Assembly (NCBI GenBank): GCA_001692895.1
Contig: KV748229.1
Coordinates: 743,112-807,111 of the forward strand
DNA: 64,000 nt
Source of the DNA: Cenococcum geophilum 1.58
Taxonomy: Eukaryota; Ascomycota; Dothideomycetes; Gloniales; Gloniaceae
Reading direction: 5' to 3'
The notes under the pieces are model-generated. The model saw only the letters and a program-made list of their open reading frames with translations. It was not told the origin of the DNA and searched no databases. Numbering within the stretch: position 1 is the stretch's first letter; every line of letters begins with the position of its first letter. A program made the translations under genes and the position numbers. Positions 12,546 through 25,096 of this stretch are shown here, one piece after another.

Positions 12546-13815
12546 ATAGCTAACTAACTTCGCGCTCGCGTCTAAAATGTTAGGAAGAGTAATATTAGAC
12601 TAGGTGGTAAATAAGTATAGTTTAGGAAGACACTTAACTAGCTTCTTTGTTCCAAATAAGGACCTACCAATAAGAAGTAGAAGGCTAACTATAGTAGGAC
12701 TAAAGGTTACTAATATCGGAATTAAATAGATAGGAGAGAGCTTAGCTCTTACACTGCGAATATATTTATAATATACTTCCAACGTAATAAATCCTTTAGC
12801 TTTTTAGCCGTTAACACCTATTTAAGGAGAAGGCGTTAGTATTATACTAAGCCCGTCCCAATAGGGATCGCCTACATTAGTTAACTCGTCTTTATTATCT
12901 ATAAATAAGAGCATTCTTGCAGCTAGAACGCCTATTAGCTTACCCCTATAGCTGCCAGTATCTTTATTAAAGAGGAATTTAAGAAAAGGGCTAATAATTG
13001 CTTACCTAGAAGTAGGAGGGCTGGGGGTAGCATTAATATTTAATAAGAATATTATTAAGCCGGGAGATAATAAGGAGTATATTAGGGAGGCCGTAGATAC
13101 TATAGTAATACTCTGCGTAAAATAACGATATAATTATAAGGATAATATACCCGCTTATCTTAAGGCGTCCCTAAACTAAACTACTAAAATTGAACCAACT
13201 AAGGTTATAAAGCTCTTACGTAGTTAATATAGGGTAGCTAGTTCTAATCTAGAGATATATAAGGTCTACTAAATATATATACAAGCTATAGGAGGATATA
13301 TAGGTTTAGTAATAAAGGGTTTAAACTATACCGCACTATATTACAGACTCCGTTTAATATATTACGCTTATAACCACCTTAGCACTATAAAGACTGATTC
13401 TACAATATACTCTTAGTTTAGAAAGGCTTATAAACCTCTAGTTTTATCTAATTCCTTAAAACTATATAAGTTTATTTATAACTTAGCACTAAGGTTTTTA
13501 TATAACAGAAATGCTTTACTTAATTAGATAATATTACTAAAAGACTAAAAAGTATAGCGGTAAGAAGGATCTATAATTTTAAATATGTTTAGATGGTAGT
13601 AGGATTCTAATATTTTAGCGATAATTAATAAGGAAATATATATACCGCTACTATTAGCGTCTAATTAATAGGCGGCTAAATTATAGCTAGTTAAGAATAA
13701 TAGTTTATGGTCTTTACTAATAGCTAATAAGATAAAACCCTTAGTATTATTATCTCTATTACGCTCTTAGGCCTAACAGCTAGTAGTAACTTATTTCCTA
13801 CCCTTATTATATAAA
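12546..13815 (+). pseudogene. Unknown coding-like relic, right (main) part
   Basis: About 1.27 kb of plus-strand frame whose only interruptions are TAA/TAG codons. Readable stretches include SKMLGRVILD and GRHLTSFFVPNKDLPIRS near 12,600-12,680, GGLGVALIFNKNIIKPGDN near 13,020, and YKFIYNLALRFLYNRNALLN near 13,460. The frame closes near 13,815 (LLYKIRG-stop) and an overlapping frame (FAVKGDSTAFYYI…) starts at once and runs to about 14,400, so a frameshift or ribosomal-shift-like arrangement is possible. I do not recognise the family. The ORF at 12,600-12,782 on the minus strand is a shadow of this frame. It could be a transposon-borne protein or a captured host gene. Confidence 0.45.
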
Positions 13816-15100
13816 ATTCGCGGTTAAAGGAGACTCTACAGCTTTCTATTATATTAACATTAATATTTCCTTACTTCTTAAAAGTAAACGCGGCGCTAAT
13901 ATAATTTAAGGGAGCGTTTCTCTAAATAATAAGACTAAGGATAACTATATAATTATCCTACCTAGTATATATTATTATTTAAAATTATAGTAGGCAAATC
14001 TTAAAGCGCGAGGATTAGCTAAGGGCGATAGATTTATATATAAAATCTTAGACTATAACTAGGCCACTAAGGACGTAAAGAAATATACGACTAACTAGGT
14101 AGCTCAGCCATATAAGAAAGGAGATTGCGTATAACTATACCTTACCCTCCCTATAGAGCAAAAGGACCTTTAATTAGAACCTAGCAAATAATACTACTAT
14201 AGTTTATTAGTATTTAGGATAATTATAATAACCTTAAGGTTACTAAAGGAGGTATTCAAGCAGAGTTAGTAGATACGCACTAAGACTTAAGAGCGCCGCC
14301 TTATACGCCATCTAGACATACTAATCTCTATAGCGCAATTTTATATTACTTCCCTATAGCAGTTAAGCTTATAGCTGCTAGCACTCTATTAAACGCCCTT
14401 TTTAGTAAATAATAATAGTAGTAATTTAAGATTATAATTTTCTTCTTACTAGTAATGGGAACAAAGTTATAAAATAGATACATTCCTATCGTCTAAAGGC
14501 CGTTAAGAACTATAAGAATGCGTTTTAGCTTATATATATAACTAAAATAAAGCGCTTTAATAGCCGTTCGTACTTCTACTACGTTAATAATAAAATTAAT
14601 CCTTGAACTATTACGGTAAATCTAAGTAGAGTATCCCTAATTATTATAGAAGGATAGAGTTATATAAAGTTGCCTAAAGAATTATAGGACAGAACTAAGT
14701 AAGTAAAAGGATATAAAAGAGCTATATTATCTAAGAGCCGCTAGTCTAATATATCTTATACTACTTAGCTAGGCGGATAAGAATAGTCTTATTTAACTAG
14801 AACGAAGTCTTCTTATTTACTATCTTGGGTTTATGGTAAAGGTAAGGAATGTATTTAATTACTTACCACGCCTTTATTTTAAAGATAAAGAGTTTTAGAG
14901 TTTTATAAGTCGTTAGGGAATAATAACTTAGGTAGGAGAGGTATATAGAAGTGTAATTTAGCCCCCTATATCTAATATTTAGATTAGGCGTAGCTTTAGG
15001 AGAGCCTAGGCCTTTTATAGTTATATAGGTCGGTTTAGAGCCCTTAGAGTCTTTAATAACTTAGGCGACACTAATAGATATACGATTTTTCTTTAATATA
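13816..15100. other. Unassigned RIP-degraded sequence, partly coding-like (+)
   Basis: A second plus-strand frame, open except for RIP-type stops, follows the relic to about 14,400. It includes the readable stretch GLAKGDRFIYKILDY near 14,020. Further plus-strand open stretches near 14,700-15,000 overlap what is probably the 3' LTR of G3 and may be chance. No known domain was identified. Confidence 0.35.
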
Positions 15101-18100
15101 CACTTTTATTTCTCTTCTTACTACTTAATTCCAACTAATTATAACCGACTAACAGACTAACAGACTGACAGCCTAATAACACTATTAACTTTCCATCTAA
15201 GAGACACCATACCCTCCTACACTATAAGCCCTCCTTATAGCTCGCAATAACACTATAGTATTAGAGCGCTTTTTATAATTTATAAATTATAGACCTTAGT
15301 CCTAATATTCTTTTAGAATATCTTTATAATAATTAAGGTAAACCTCTGGTTTTTATATAGAGTCTATAGTAAGCTAGCTTAGCTATTTAACTTTATATTA
15401 AAACTTGTTCTTAATAGACTTATAGTATAATATAGCTTTAACCTCGTACCGCTCGCCTACTATCTTAGGGTATTTAATTAGGCCTAGATGGAAGTTCTTT
15501 TCTAATAATAGTCTATGCCATAGCTCTAGTAGATTTATATAAAATACTAGATATATATAGGCTATAGATAGGGGTAGCTAGAGATAGTAGGCTAGCTTAT
15601 TAATTTATTCCTTAATTTAGAAAGGACCTAGGTATCTTATATTAAGCTTCTTTAATAGTTAACGGGTTTTAATATTTATTAAATATAATAGAATCTTATC
15701 GCCTACTCTAAAATGCTTATTTTAGTGTTTGCGGTTATACTAGAGTCTTTACTGCTCTTAGGCGTCCTATAGGCTCTAATTTATATACTTTTATTACTCC
15801 TCCTATTCCTAAAGGTATTTTTATACTCTTTAGTAGATATCCTTAAACTTCCCAGTAAGATCCTATAATTAATTATACGGCCTTAGCTAATAATTGTTAG
15901 GTATACTATTAAACCCTAATAGTTAAATACTATAGGTAATCTTAATTAGTACAAACTAATATAACAAATATTAATTTAAATTGTAAGTGTACTTTATATA
16001 CGGAAATAGCTTATACTAATTATCTTACTAGCAGTTTAAATATATTTATAAGTAAGACTCTAGTTCCTAGTTCTAGCGTTTTATTTACCTATTTATTTAT
16101 AAATAGAAGTATAGGTCCAACTAGTACTAGCTTATAAAGACGCTACCCTTATTAGTAATAATAAAGTACGGCTAGTCTACTTTAAGAAAGCATTTTTCCT
16201 TAATTAGGTTGGTAAGTGCTTATATATTAATTGTCTTATTAATAAAAGGGTATTAAATATACTTTAAACCCCTATTAATAAGTATAAGGACTAAATTATA
16301 TATTCGTCTTTACCTATCTTTTAAGGGTGGGAGATCTATAATAAAGTTTATAGCGTAATATTGCTATAGCTTACTAGCGGAGGGGATAGATTTAAGTAAA
16401 CCCCATAGCTTATACCTTTAGATTTTATATACTTAATACTTTTTATAGTAGCTAATATATACTCCTTTGCTTCCTAATTAAGCTTTAGCTAGTAGTATTT
16501 ATATTAAAGTACTTTTACTATTTTAGCTTAACCATAGTGGCCGCCTAAAGGATTATTATAATTCTTTATAAGAATCTTCTATTATAGATTTACTTCTTAT
16601 AGCACCTAAACCTTACCACCTTTACATAGTAGGTCTATTGGGTCTAGTTCCTAATAATGGCGCCTAGTAGCTTTTTTTCTATTACGTTTCCAGTCTACTT
16701 TTATATTAAAGATGGCAAAGAAAGCGTCTCTCCATTATACCTTATGGATAAAATCTATTAACCTTTTAGATAGATTTTAGGTAAAAGCTATTTTATTTTA
16801 TACTACTCTAAGTATAAGATTAGATAGTACTATAGATCTTATAACTTCTTAGTATATATATATTAGGAAGGCCGCTATAAGGTTAAAGTCCTTTAGTTAT
16901 TATAGGGCTCTGAGTTCTAATTACTTTATAGCTTTACTATTAGTTTAAGGGAATAGCTTAGTAATTAAAGGTGGTATATTATTAGGTTCTAAGAATATAT
17001 TAGGGACGTCCTATTTAGGTATATTTAGACCCTTATTAGTAACGGACTGGGTACTAGCTAAAATATTAATAGAAACTAATAGGGCTTATACTAGCTAAGA
17101 CTTAGTATATAGAGCTATAGATACTTAAATATTCTATATCTAGAGCTTATTCTATAATATAGGGAGTAAAATATCTATTATCTATTTTCCTTCTCCCGTT
17201 TTAAAGCCTTTAATATAATCTGGCCGTCATAACGGTCTATTAATAGGGTTACTTTCCCCTAGCTTATATTTAATCTTAAAATTAAATCGCATAAGCTTCT
17301 TTACCTATTTAGCTTATTAAGATATAAGCTCTTTTATAATAATAAAATAGCGTAGATTATAATAATCTAAGAGTATATAAGTGGTATAGCTTGCGTACTT
17401 AAGGTAATATCGCCACTATTTAAAGCAGTTCACTATAACTAGTAGTTTCTTATTATGGGTATAATACCTAATTTTAGGTCCCTGGAATTTTCTACTATAA
17501 AATATTACTAGTCTTTAGTAGAGCTAGGCAGCGTCTAAATACCTATTAGGTTATAGTAAAATACTAATAAGGGTAAAATTTAATATATTAATAACTATTA
17601 TTAGTAGCTAATCTAGGTTAAAATACCGCAGTAATAGAGCTTCTATAAACTTTATATATAGTTTTTAAAAGGCCTTCTAAACCTTTTTAGGCTATAACTA
17701 TAGTTTATACTATTTAGTTAGTCCCTTTTTTAGTTTTTTTCCTTCCTACCTTTAAGCTTTTTACTTCTTAAGCTGGGCCTTAGAAAGCTTCCGTAATATA
17801 GTTAAATAGGTATTAAGTAACGTCTAAGTAGTTATAAATAAAGCGCCTATAGAAATTAGCAAAGCCTAAAAATACTTAAATATCCTAGTAGCTCTCTAGC
17901 TCTAGTTACTCTTAGATCGTCTATACCTATACTAGGTCTATAATTACGCCTATAGGTATTATAATATAACTTAGGAACTTAACCTACTTAGTATTAAAGA
18001 TATACTTTAACGCCTTAGCGTAGAGGCCCTAATTATTTAAATGTTCTAGTACTTATAGATATATTACTAATACTAATCCTTATTTTCTAAGTAGATTAGG

Positions 18101-19170
18101 ATATTATTTAAATAGATAATATATATGCGGTTAACTAATCCCCCTAAGGCTCTATAAATATATAATTAAAATATTATAGGCGTATCAGCTAGCCCAAAGG
18201 GCATTACTAAATACTTAAAGTGGCCATATTAGATCTTAAAAGCGGTGTTTTACTTACCCCCTTCTTTAATACGGAGCCTATAATAGGTATTTTATAAATC
18301 TAGCTTTATAAAGACTTTTGCCCTAAATAGTTAATCTAGAATTTTACTAACTAGTAATAGTAAGTAACAGTTCTTAATTATAATCTTATTAAGACCGTAA
18401 TAGTCTACGCATAGCCTTATAATTCTATTTAGTTTTAGAATAAAGAGAATTAGCGCGCCTACTAGCAACTTACTAGGCTAAATCTACCTCTTTTTTAGTA
18501 AACTATTAAGGTACTTTATAGGATCTTAAGCTCTTTATAAGAGAGGTTATTTACCTTTTTTTTAGATTAATTATATAATCGTACTCCGAGTTCTATAGTA
18601 GGACTTTAGCTCTTCTACCTAAAAATACTCTTAGTAAATCCCTTAGGCCTACTAGAATATTTAATAAATTAGGGTTACATTCGTCCTTTATATTATTATC
18701 AGGTAGGTTTTAAAGCTCCCTTAGGATACTTATAGGCAGTGTTATACGCTATAGTAGTTTTTTATATATAGTTGCTACTATATATTAAACCGTTATATAC
18801 AGTAGCTAGTAAAGGGTAGGGAATTCTTTAACGCAACGTTTAAGGTGTTAAAGTATACTCTCTATATATTGCTTAAGCTAGAGTAACCTATAGCAGTTAA
18901 AGTATCTTATAAGATCTTTAAGATTACCGCCTCCTTATAATATTTCTATAACCCATTTAGCAGTTCCCTATAGGGTTTTCGTTATAGAGGGATTATTACC
19001 TATACTAGGCTTTATACCTATCTTACTATAAAATAGGGGTTAGATCTAATACTCCTTTAGGTATAAAGCGTATACTATTTCGCCTAGAGCTATATCCTTT
19101 AGAATATCTTTTAAGCTTATTAGTAATATACGCCCTTTTAATTTTTTATTATTCCACTATTTAAAGGCTC

Positions 19171-19540
19171 TGTTATAGGACACCCCTATAATACCTTATA
19201 CACATCTACCTATTTCCACCAACTTAGCAATTAGAGACTAACCGCGAAATAGTAACCTAATAGCAATCTAATGGCGATCTAACGGCAATCTATAGCATTT
19301 TGCTATATTCTGCCAAGTTTTACTAAATTCTGCTAAGTTCTGCTAGGACTACGACCTGAACCCTATTCTGCCCCATATACGTATTAACTAAGCAACTAAG
19401 TTAACGATATATACCCTTTCTTCCCGTTTTTCTACCTTCTCTCCTTATATAACGTCTTAACTTCTTATATAGTTTATATATATAGCTTAATAATATCTAC
19501 TTTGCTATATATTACCGTCGCTTATGCTTACTCCGTAATA
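19171..19540 (+). repeat. G4 5' LTR
   Basis: 370 bp, starting TGTTATAGGAC and ending CTTACTCCGTAATA. It contains a tandem set of 'gcaatctaa' motifs near 19,255-19,290 and repeated 'ttctgctaagt' motifs near 19,310-19,345. It is preceded by the GGCTC target duplication. Confidence 0.93.
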
Positions 19541-19574
19541 CTACATTACGTTAACTACCTATACTACTATTGAC

Positions 19575-20620
19575 ATGCAGAACGAACCTAAAACTCCTAT
19601 AACGGCCGCCGGCATTATATCCGTACTTTAAGAATAATTAGAAGGGATACAGAAGTCTTTTATAAACGCCCTTATATAGAATTAAGCTATTTTAAATTAA
19701 TAAGAAGCTAAATAAGAAGCACGATACTAGCAATTAATTAAGGACCTCCAAGAAGAAATCCGTATACTTAAGATGCCTATATTAGGGCCTTAAGACCAAA
19801 TACTATCTCTAGAGATGAACACGCGGAACGTAAGCCCTAAACCTATAGCAGCTGTCCACCCCAAACTAACTACTGTACTATAATAATCCGAAAAGCTATC
19901 TAACCCTCTAGTATTTACTAATAAACGGCGAGAGCTCTAACTATTCCTAAGCCAGCTTAAGAATAAACTAACTAGTAATGCTAACCGTTACCCAACTAAA
20001 GCTAACCGACTCTATTACGCCCTAAGTTAACTAGGAAAAGAGGTAGCTGACCTTATTAAACCCCTTTAACTAAACTTAGTATAAAGCCTAGTTGTACTTC
20101 TTAAAGCTATATACGGTAATCTAAACCACCAAGCTATTGCTTAGAGAAAGATAAACTATATAGCTTAAGGAACAAAAAGTTTCCTAGTATACTTCTCTGA
20201 ATTTAACCGTTACATAAGGGAGACTGGCTAGAATAACTCTGCACTGGTTAATAGCCTTATTAAATCCTTAAGCCCTAAGCTAAAAACCTCCTTAATAGGC
20301 GTAGACCTACCGGGAGCCCTTAATGCCTGCGTAAACGTTATTAATAAACGGTATAATAATATACTACGCCTAATACTAAAGCCTACTCCCTAATATAATA
20401 CGGCAACCCCACGAATATTTACTAAGTTATTATTTTAGCCTAAGCACCCTAACGCTATAGATATTAACACTAGAACCCTAGAGTACGCCCTACTAGGGTC
20501 CCCTAAATAAGAAAGACGCATTAAACTAGGCCTTTGCTTTAAGTGTGGAAGTAAGAACCATATCTTAAAATACTATCTCGTCCCCTTACCTATGCCCTAA
20601 AACGACTTATAAATGGCTAA
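19575..20620 (+). pseudogene. G4 gag relic
   Basis: Gag frame starting at ATG 19,575 (MQNEPKTPITAAG). A coiled-coil-like N-terminal part precedes a retrotransposon capsid region near 19,900-20,400 (LFLSQLKNKLT, VYFSEFNRYIRETG). A zinc knuckle follows at about 20,535-20,577 (CFKCGSKNHILKYY). Three of the four C-x2-C-x4-H-x4-C ligands survive; the last Cys is now Tyr. Internal TAA/TAG codons at Gln sites make it non-functional. The start was chosen because it is the first ATG after the 5' LTR and leads directly into the frame. Confidence 0.82.
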
Positions 20621-20839
20621 TGTTGGCAACTATTTATCGCGTATAACCTTAAGCTATTAATTACGGCCCTTCTTATTTAGTTCCACCCCTTTATTTAGTA
20701 AGCACCGTTTATAAGGACGAAGCTCTAACCGACGTCCTATAAGAATCCCGTCCTAATTACCTCTAAAAGAAAGGTTTTGGAGCTAAGTCGCTCTCTAGGA
20801 CGGCTCTGCTATAGGATCTTATTAAACGTATTTAACGTC

Positions 20840-23800
20840 ATAAACTCTAACTCTTGGGACCGCAGTATAACTATTAACTGCCGCCTCTGGCAGAATAGTT
20901 AATAGGCTAATACTTAAATCCTAATTAATATAGGAGCTAGCGGTATAGGATTTATTAACAAAATCTTTATATAAGATAATAGTTTTACCCTAACCCCCCT
21001 CGACCGGTATATTAACGTATTTGGATTTAATAGCAAACGCACTATCTTAGGCCGTATTACCTACGTAGTAGCCCTAAGACTCTAATACCTAAACTACAAA
21101 GAATTAATTAAGCTTTTTGTTACTACCCTAGGTCACTTAATAATCTTTAGACAACCCTGGATAAAGCTATATAAAATAACTATTAATTGGGACAACCTTA
21201 AGCTTCTATTTACCGCTTCCCGTTGCAAGCAGAAGTGCCTTATAACTCGCTGCTTAGACCTAGAACTAAAATCTGAAAAATCTACTAGGATCTACCAGTT
21301 TAAAATCTCCATAACTGTCTACCCTATACCTAAGGAATCTACCAGATTCTATTAATATGAGAATTTCACTAACATCCACTAAGGATCTAAAAACCCTACT
21401 AAATTCCATGAGTTAGTACTAAGTACTATACCGCCCTAAGCCAAGCAGAAGCTTAAGCTTAATACATAAAAATACCAGAAGGACTGGCGTTCTACTATAA
21501 AAAGGATTTTTAAAGAACTCGAACCTAAATCTAATACTAACTCTATACCTAATACTAAACCTAAACCCGAATAAGAAACTATAGACAATCTAAAGAAGCT
21601 CGGCACCCTAGATATCCGCATAATTAGAGCTACCCCACTAGCGTAACTTGCTAAGAAACCCGAATATACAATCTTCGCTATTACTATAGCTAATATTAAG
21701 AAGGCCTTAGCACCAAAAAAGCACACCGACCCTACTATAAAGGTACTAGTAAAGTACTATAACCGCCTAGAGGTATTTTTATAGAAGGAAGCCGATAAGC
21801 TACCGGAACACCAATTATACAACCATAAGATTATACTTAAAGAAGGAAAGCAGCTTAGATTTAGACCCCTATACGGGATATCCTAAAACGAACTTTAAGT
21901 ACTATAAAAATATTTAGATAAGAACCTAAGTAAAGGATTTATTAGAGTAAGCTCGTCGCCTATAACCGTATTAGTAATCTTTATTAAGAAACCCAGTGGC
22001 GGTTTACGCTTCTATATAGACTACCAAGCTCTTAATGCCGTTACTATTAAGAACTAATATCCGATCCCGTTAATATAGGAGCTACTAAACCGACTAAGTA
22101 AGGCTCGCTACTATACAAAGCTTAATATTATCTCTGCATTTAACCGCCTCTATATAGTAAAAGGAGATACATAGCTTATTGCATTTCGTACTCGGTATAG
22201 ATTATTTAAATACTTAGTAATGCTATTTAGCCTCGCAAATGCTCCGAGCTTGTTTTAATATTACGTAAATAATACCTTGCATCCCTACCTAAATATCTTT
22301 TATACTGCTTATATTAACGACACCCTAATATATAGTAATAACCTGACCAAATATTAGAAATACGTTAACTTTATTTTATAAGCCCTATACGGAGCTAGTC
22401 TATAATTAGATATAGATAAATATAAGTTCTATAAAACGGAAGTCCTATACCTTAGACTCCTTATTTCTATAAACGGTATATAAATGGACCTAAAGAAAGT
22501 TAAAGTAATTATAAACTGGCAAGAATCTGAGAATATTAAGGATGTAAGAGCCTTTATAGGATTTGCTAATTTTTACTAACGGTTTACTAATAACTTCTTC
22601 GCCCTAGTTTTACCCCTTATTACTCTAACCTAAAAGAATAAAGCTTTTATCTTCGATAAGGAATGTAAAAAGGCCTTTGCTTATCTAAAGGTTATATTTA
22701 CTACTGTACCTATACTTTAATACTTTAACCTAGAATAAATAAGTGTTATAGAAGCCGACTTATCTAATTATATTATTAGAGGTATTCTGTCTTAATATAA
22801 TAAAGAAGGAGTATTATACCCCGTAGCATACTTCTTAAAATAACTAAGCCCTACCGAATATAATTACGAGATCTATAATAAAGAATTGCTAGCTATTATT
22901 AGATGCTTTAAGCAACAGCGACCCAAACTAGAAGGCGCCGGATTTCCAATTAAGGTCCTTAGCGACTATAAGAACCTACAGTACTTTACAACCACGAAAC
23001 AACTAAGTTATCGTTAGGCCCGCTAGTTAAAATATCTATTACGCTTCTAATTCTTAACTACGTACTACCTAGGCGTTTAAGGTTAGAAGCCTAATGCCCT
23101 AACCTAACGCTTATAAGACATGCTAGCCCTAAAAGAAGCGCGCTCTTACTAAAATTAGACCCTACTTCGCCTTAAACTATTTAACCCTTCTACCAAAGAC
23201 CTTATAGTATACGTCCTTAAAATAACTAATTAACTAATTAAATAAATTATAGTTAATGAATACCCAAATAACGAGTTTATCTAAAAAACGCTTAAGCTAA
23301 TTTAAGATGGCGTTAGACGCTCTAGAAAGATTTCTTTAAGTAAATATAAAGCTTACGGAAGCCGCTTATATTACTAAAACCGTTTAGTTATCCCTAATTA
23401 TAATAAGCTTAAGCTTAAGCTCCTTAAACACGTATATAATTTACCTATCGCCGGCTACCCGGGCTAAGGAAAACCCTTAGAACTACTCTAATAGGAGTAT
23501 TACTAGCCGAATATATATAACACGACACGAAGGTACGTCTTTAGCTACTATACCTGCCAATAAGCTAAAGCCTCGCATAAGACGTATAACGGTCTTTTAA
23601 AGCCACTACCTATTCTAAACCAAAGATGGAAGGATATCTTAATTAACTTTATTATTAACCTCCCTAAAAGTAGAGGCTGTATAAACATTATAGTAGTTAT
23701 AAACTAACTATCTAAGATAAGACACTTAAGCGCCTGTCCTAATATATTAACACCTACCATCGCCTAACTATTCCTAGATTATATATAGAAACTCCACGGA

Positions 23801-24733
23801 CTTCTTAAAACGATTATCTCCAATAGAGGTAGCTAGTTTATCTTAGTATTTTAGAAAGAACTAACTACCCAACTTTATATTAAAGCACTATTATCTACCG
23901 CGTACTACCTAGGAACGGATGGTTAAATAAAACGCGTAAATACTATAATGGAATAGTATATTCGGATATATATGTTATATTTATAAGATAACTAAATTAA
24001 CTGGCTCGCATTTACTAAGTTTACTATAAATAATTCCGTCTTAGAAACTACAAAAGTCTCCCCGCTCCTAGCTAATTATAGTTAGTACCTATAAATATGT
24101 TTTAAACCCTTTAGTAATATTCCTTACCCCGCTTATTACGCCTTATAAGTTATAAAAGTAAATAATTTTATAGAAAAGATGGAGGAACTATAATAGTTTC
24201 TTACTAATAAAATAATATAGACTTAATCTATCTATAAATCTGTAGCGAATAAGAAACAAACACTAGTACTAGCCTACTAAATTAGTAATTTTATCTGGCT
24301 AGATATAAGGAATCTAAATATAAAACGACCTACTAAGAAACTTAATTAGAAGAATGCTAGCCCTTATAAGGTTAAAAAGGTTATCTCCCCTTATACCTAT
24401 CGACTGAAGCTCCCTAATACGGTTAAAATCCACCCCGTATTCTATACGTCAGTCCTTCGCCCTACTACCCCCGTATTAGACGCCCTGCCTAAATAGATAT
24501 AGGACCCTCCTCTACCAGTTAAGGTAGATAGTAAGGATAAGTACTTTATTTAAAGAATTAATAATATTAAGTATAATAAACGGAAACGCTAATATATATA
24601 TCTTATAAAGTGGAGAGGCTATACTAAGCCCTTATAGGAACCCGTTAACTCTATAGGACTTATATAAGCTATAGAAGACTTTTATAAACTCTACCCAGAA
24701 CTACTATAGCCCTATCTCGCAGAAGCTTAAGTT
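20840..24733 (+). pseudogene. G4 pol relic: protease, RT, RNase H, integrase, chromodomain
   Basis: The protease active site reads L-I-N-I-G-A-S-G near 20,920-20,945; the catalytic Asp is now Asn. RT at about 21,860-22,560 shows [20 protein letters not shown] and then Y-I-N-D at 22,310-22,321 (one of the two catalytic Asp residues lost). RNase H about 22,690-23,100 retains a [18 protein letters not shown] stretch. The integrase about 23,350-24,150 includes INFIINLPKSRG and IISNRGSQFI. The C-terminus (about 24,540-24,720) reads YIYLIKWRGYTKP, a chromodomain core, so G4 is also a chromovirus. The 96-residue minus-strand frame at 21,436-21,726 is antisense to this pol and is not a gene. Confidence 0.87.
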
Positions 24734-24747
24734 TAAAGGGGGGGTAC

Positions 24748-25096
24748 TATTATAGGACACCCCGTAACACCTTACACACGTCTACCTATTTTTACTAACT
24801 TAGCAATTAGAAACTAACCGTAAAATAGCAACCTAATAGCAATCTAATAGCAATCTAACAGCAATTTACGGCATTTTGCTATATTCTGCTAAGTTTTACT
24901 AGGACTATAACCTAAACCCTATTCTGCCCTATGTATATATTAACTAAGTAACTAAGTTAATAATATATGCCCTTTCTTCCCGTTTTCCTACCTTCTCTCC
25001 TTATGTAACGTCTTAACTTCTTATATAGTTTATGTACATAGCTTAATAATATCTACTTTACTACATATTACCATCGCTTATGCTTACTCCGTAATA
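24748..25096 (+). repeat. G4 3' LTR
   Basis: 349 bp, matching the 5' LTR except for lost copies of the short internal tandem motifs. It begins TATTATAGGAC (TG changed to TA), directly after the polypurine tract aaaggggggggtac (24,736-24,747), and is followed by the GGCTC duplication. Confidence 0.93.

Larger units (their letters stand above)
19171..25096 (+). mobile_element. G4: full-length Ty3/gypsy chromovirus nested in G3
   Basis: A complete 5.9-kb element bounded by LTRs 19,171-19,540 and 24,748-25,096 and flanked by the 5-bp duplication GGCTC (19,166-19,170 and 25,097-25,101). It lies in opposite orientation inside G3. Its frames are the best preserved of the large elements here: long stretches of gag and pol are broken only by TAA/TAG at Gln positions. 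The order gag, protease, RT, RNase H, integrase, chromodomain is complete. Confidence 0.94.

Noticed and set aside
12368-12553. 61-codon open frame, plus strand
   Set aside because: Lies within the solo LTR and crosses its right end.
21436-21726. 96-codon open frame, minus strand
   Set aside because: Antisense to a well-supported plus-strand pol region of G4.
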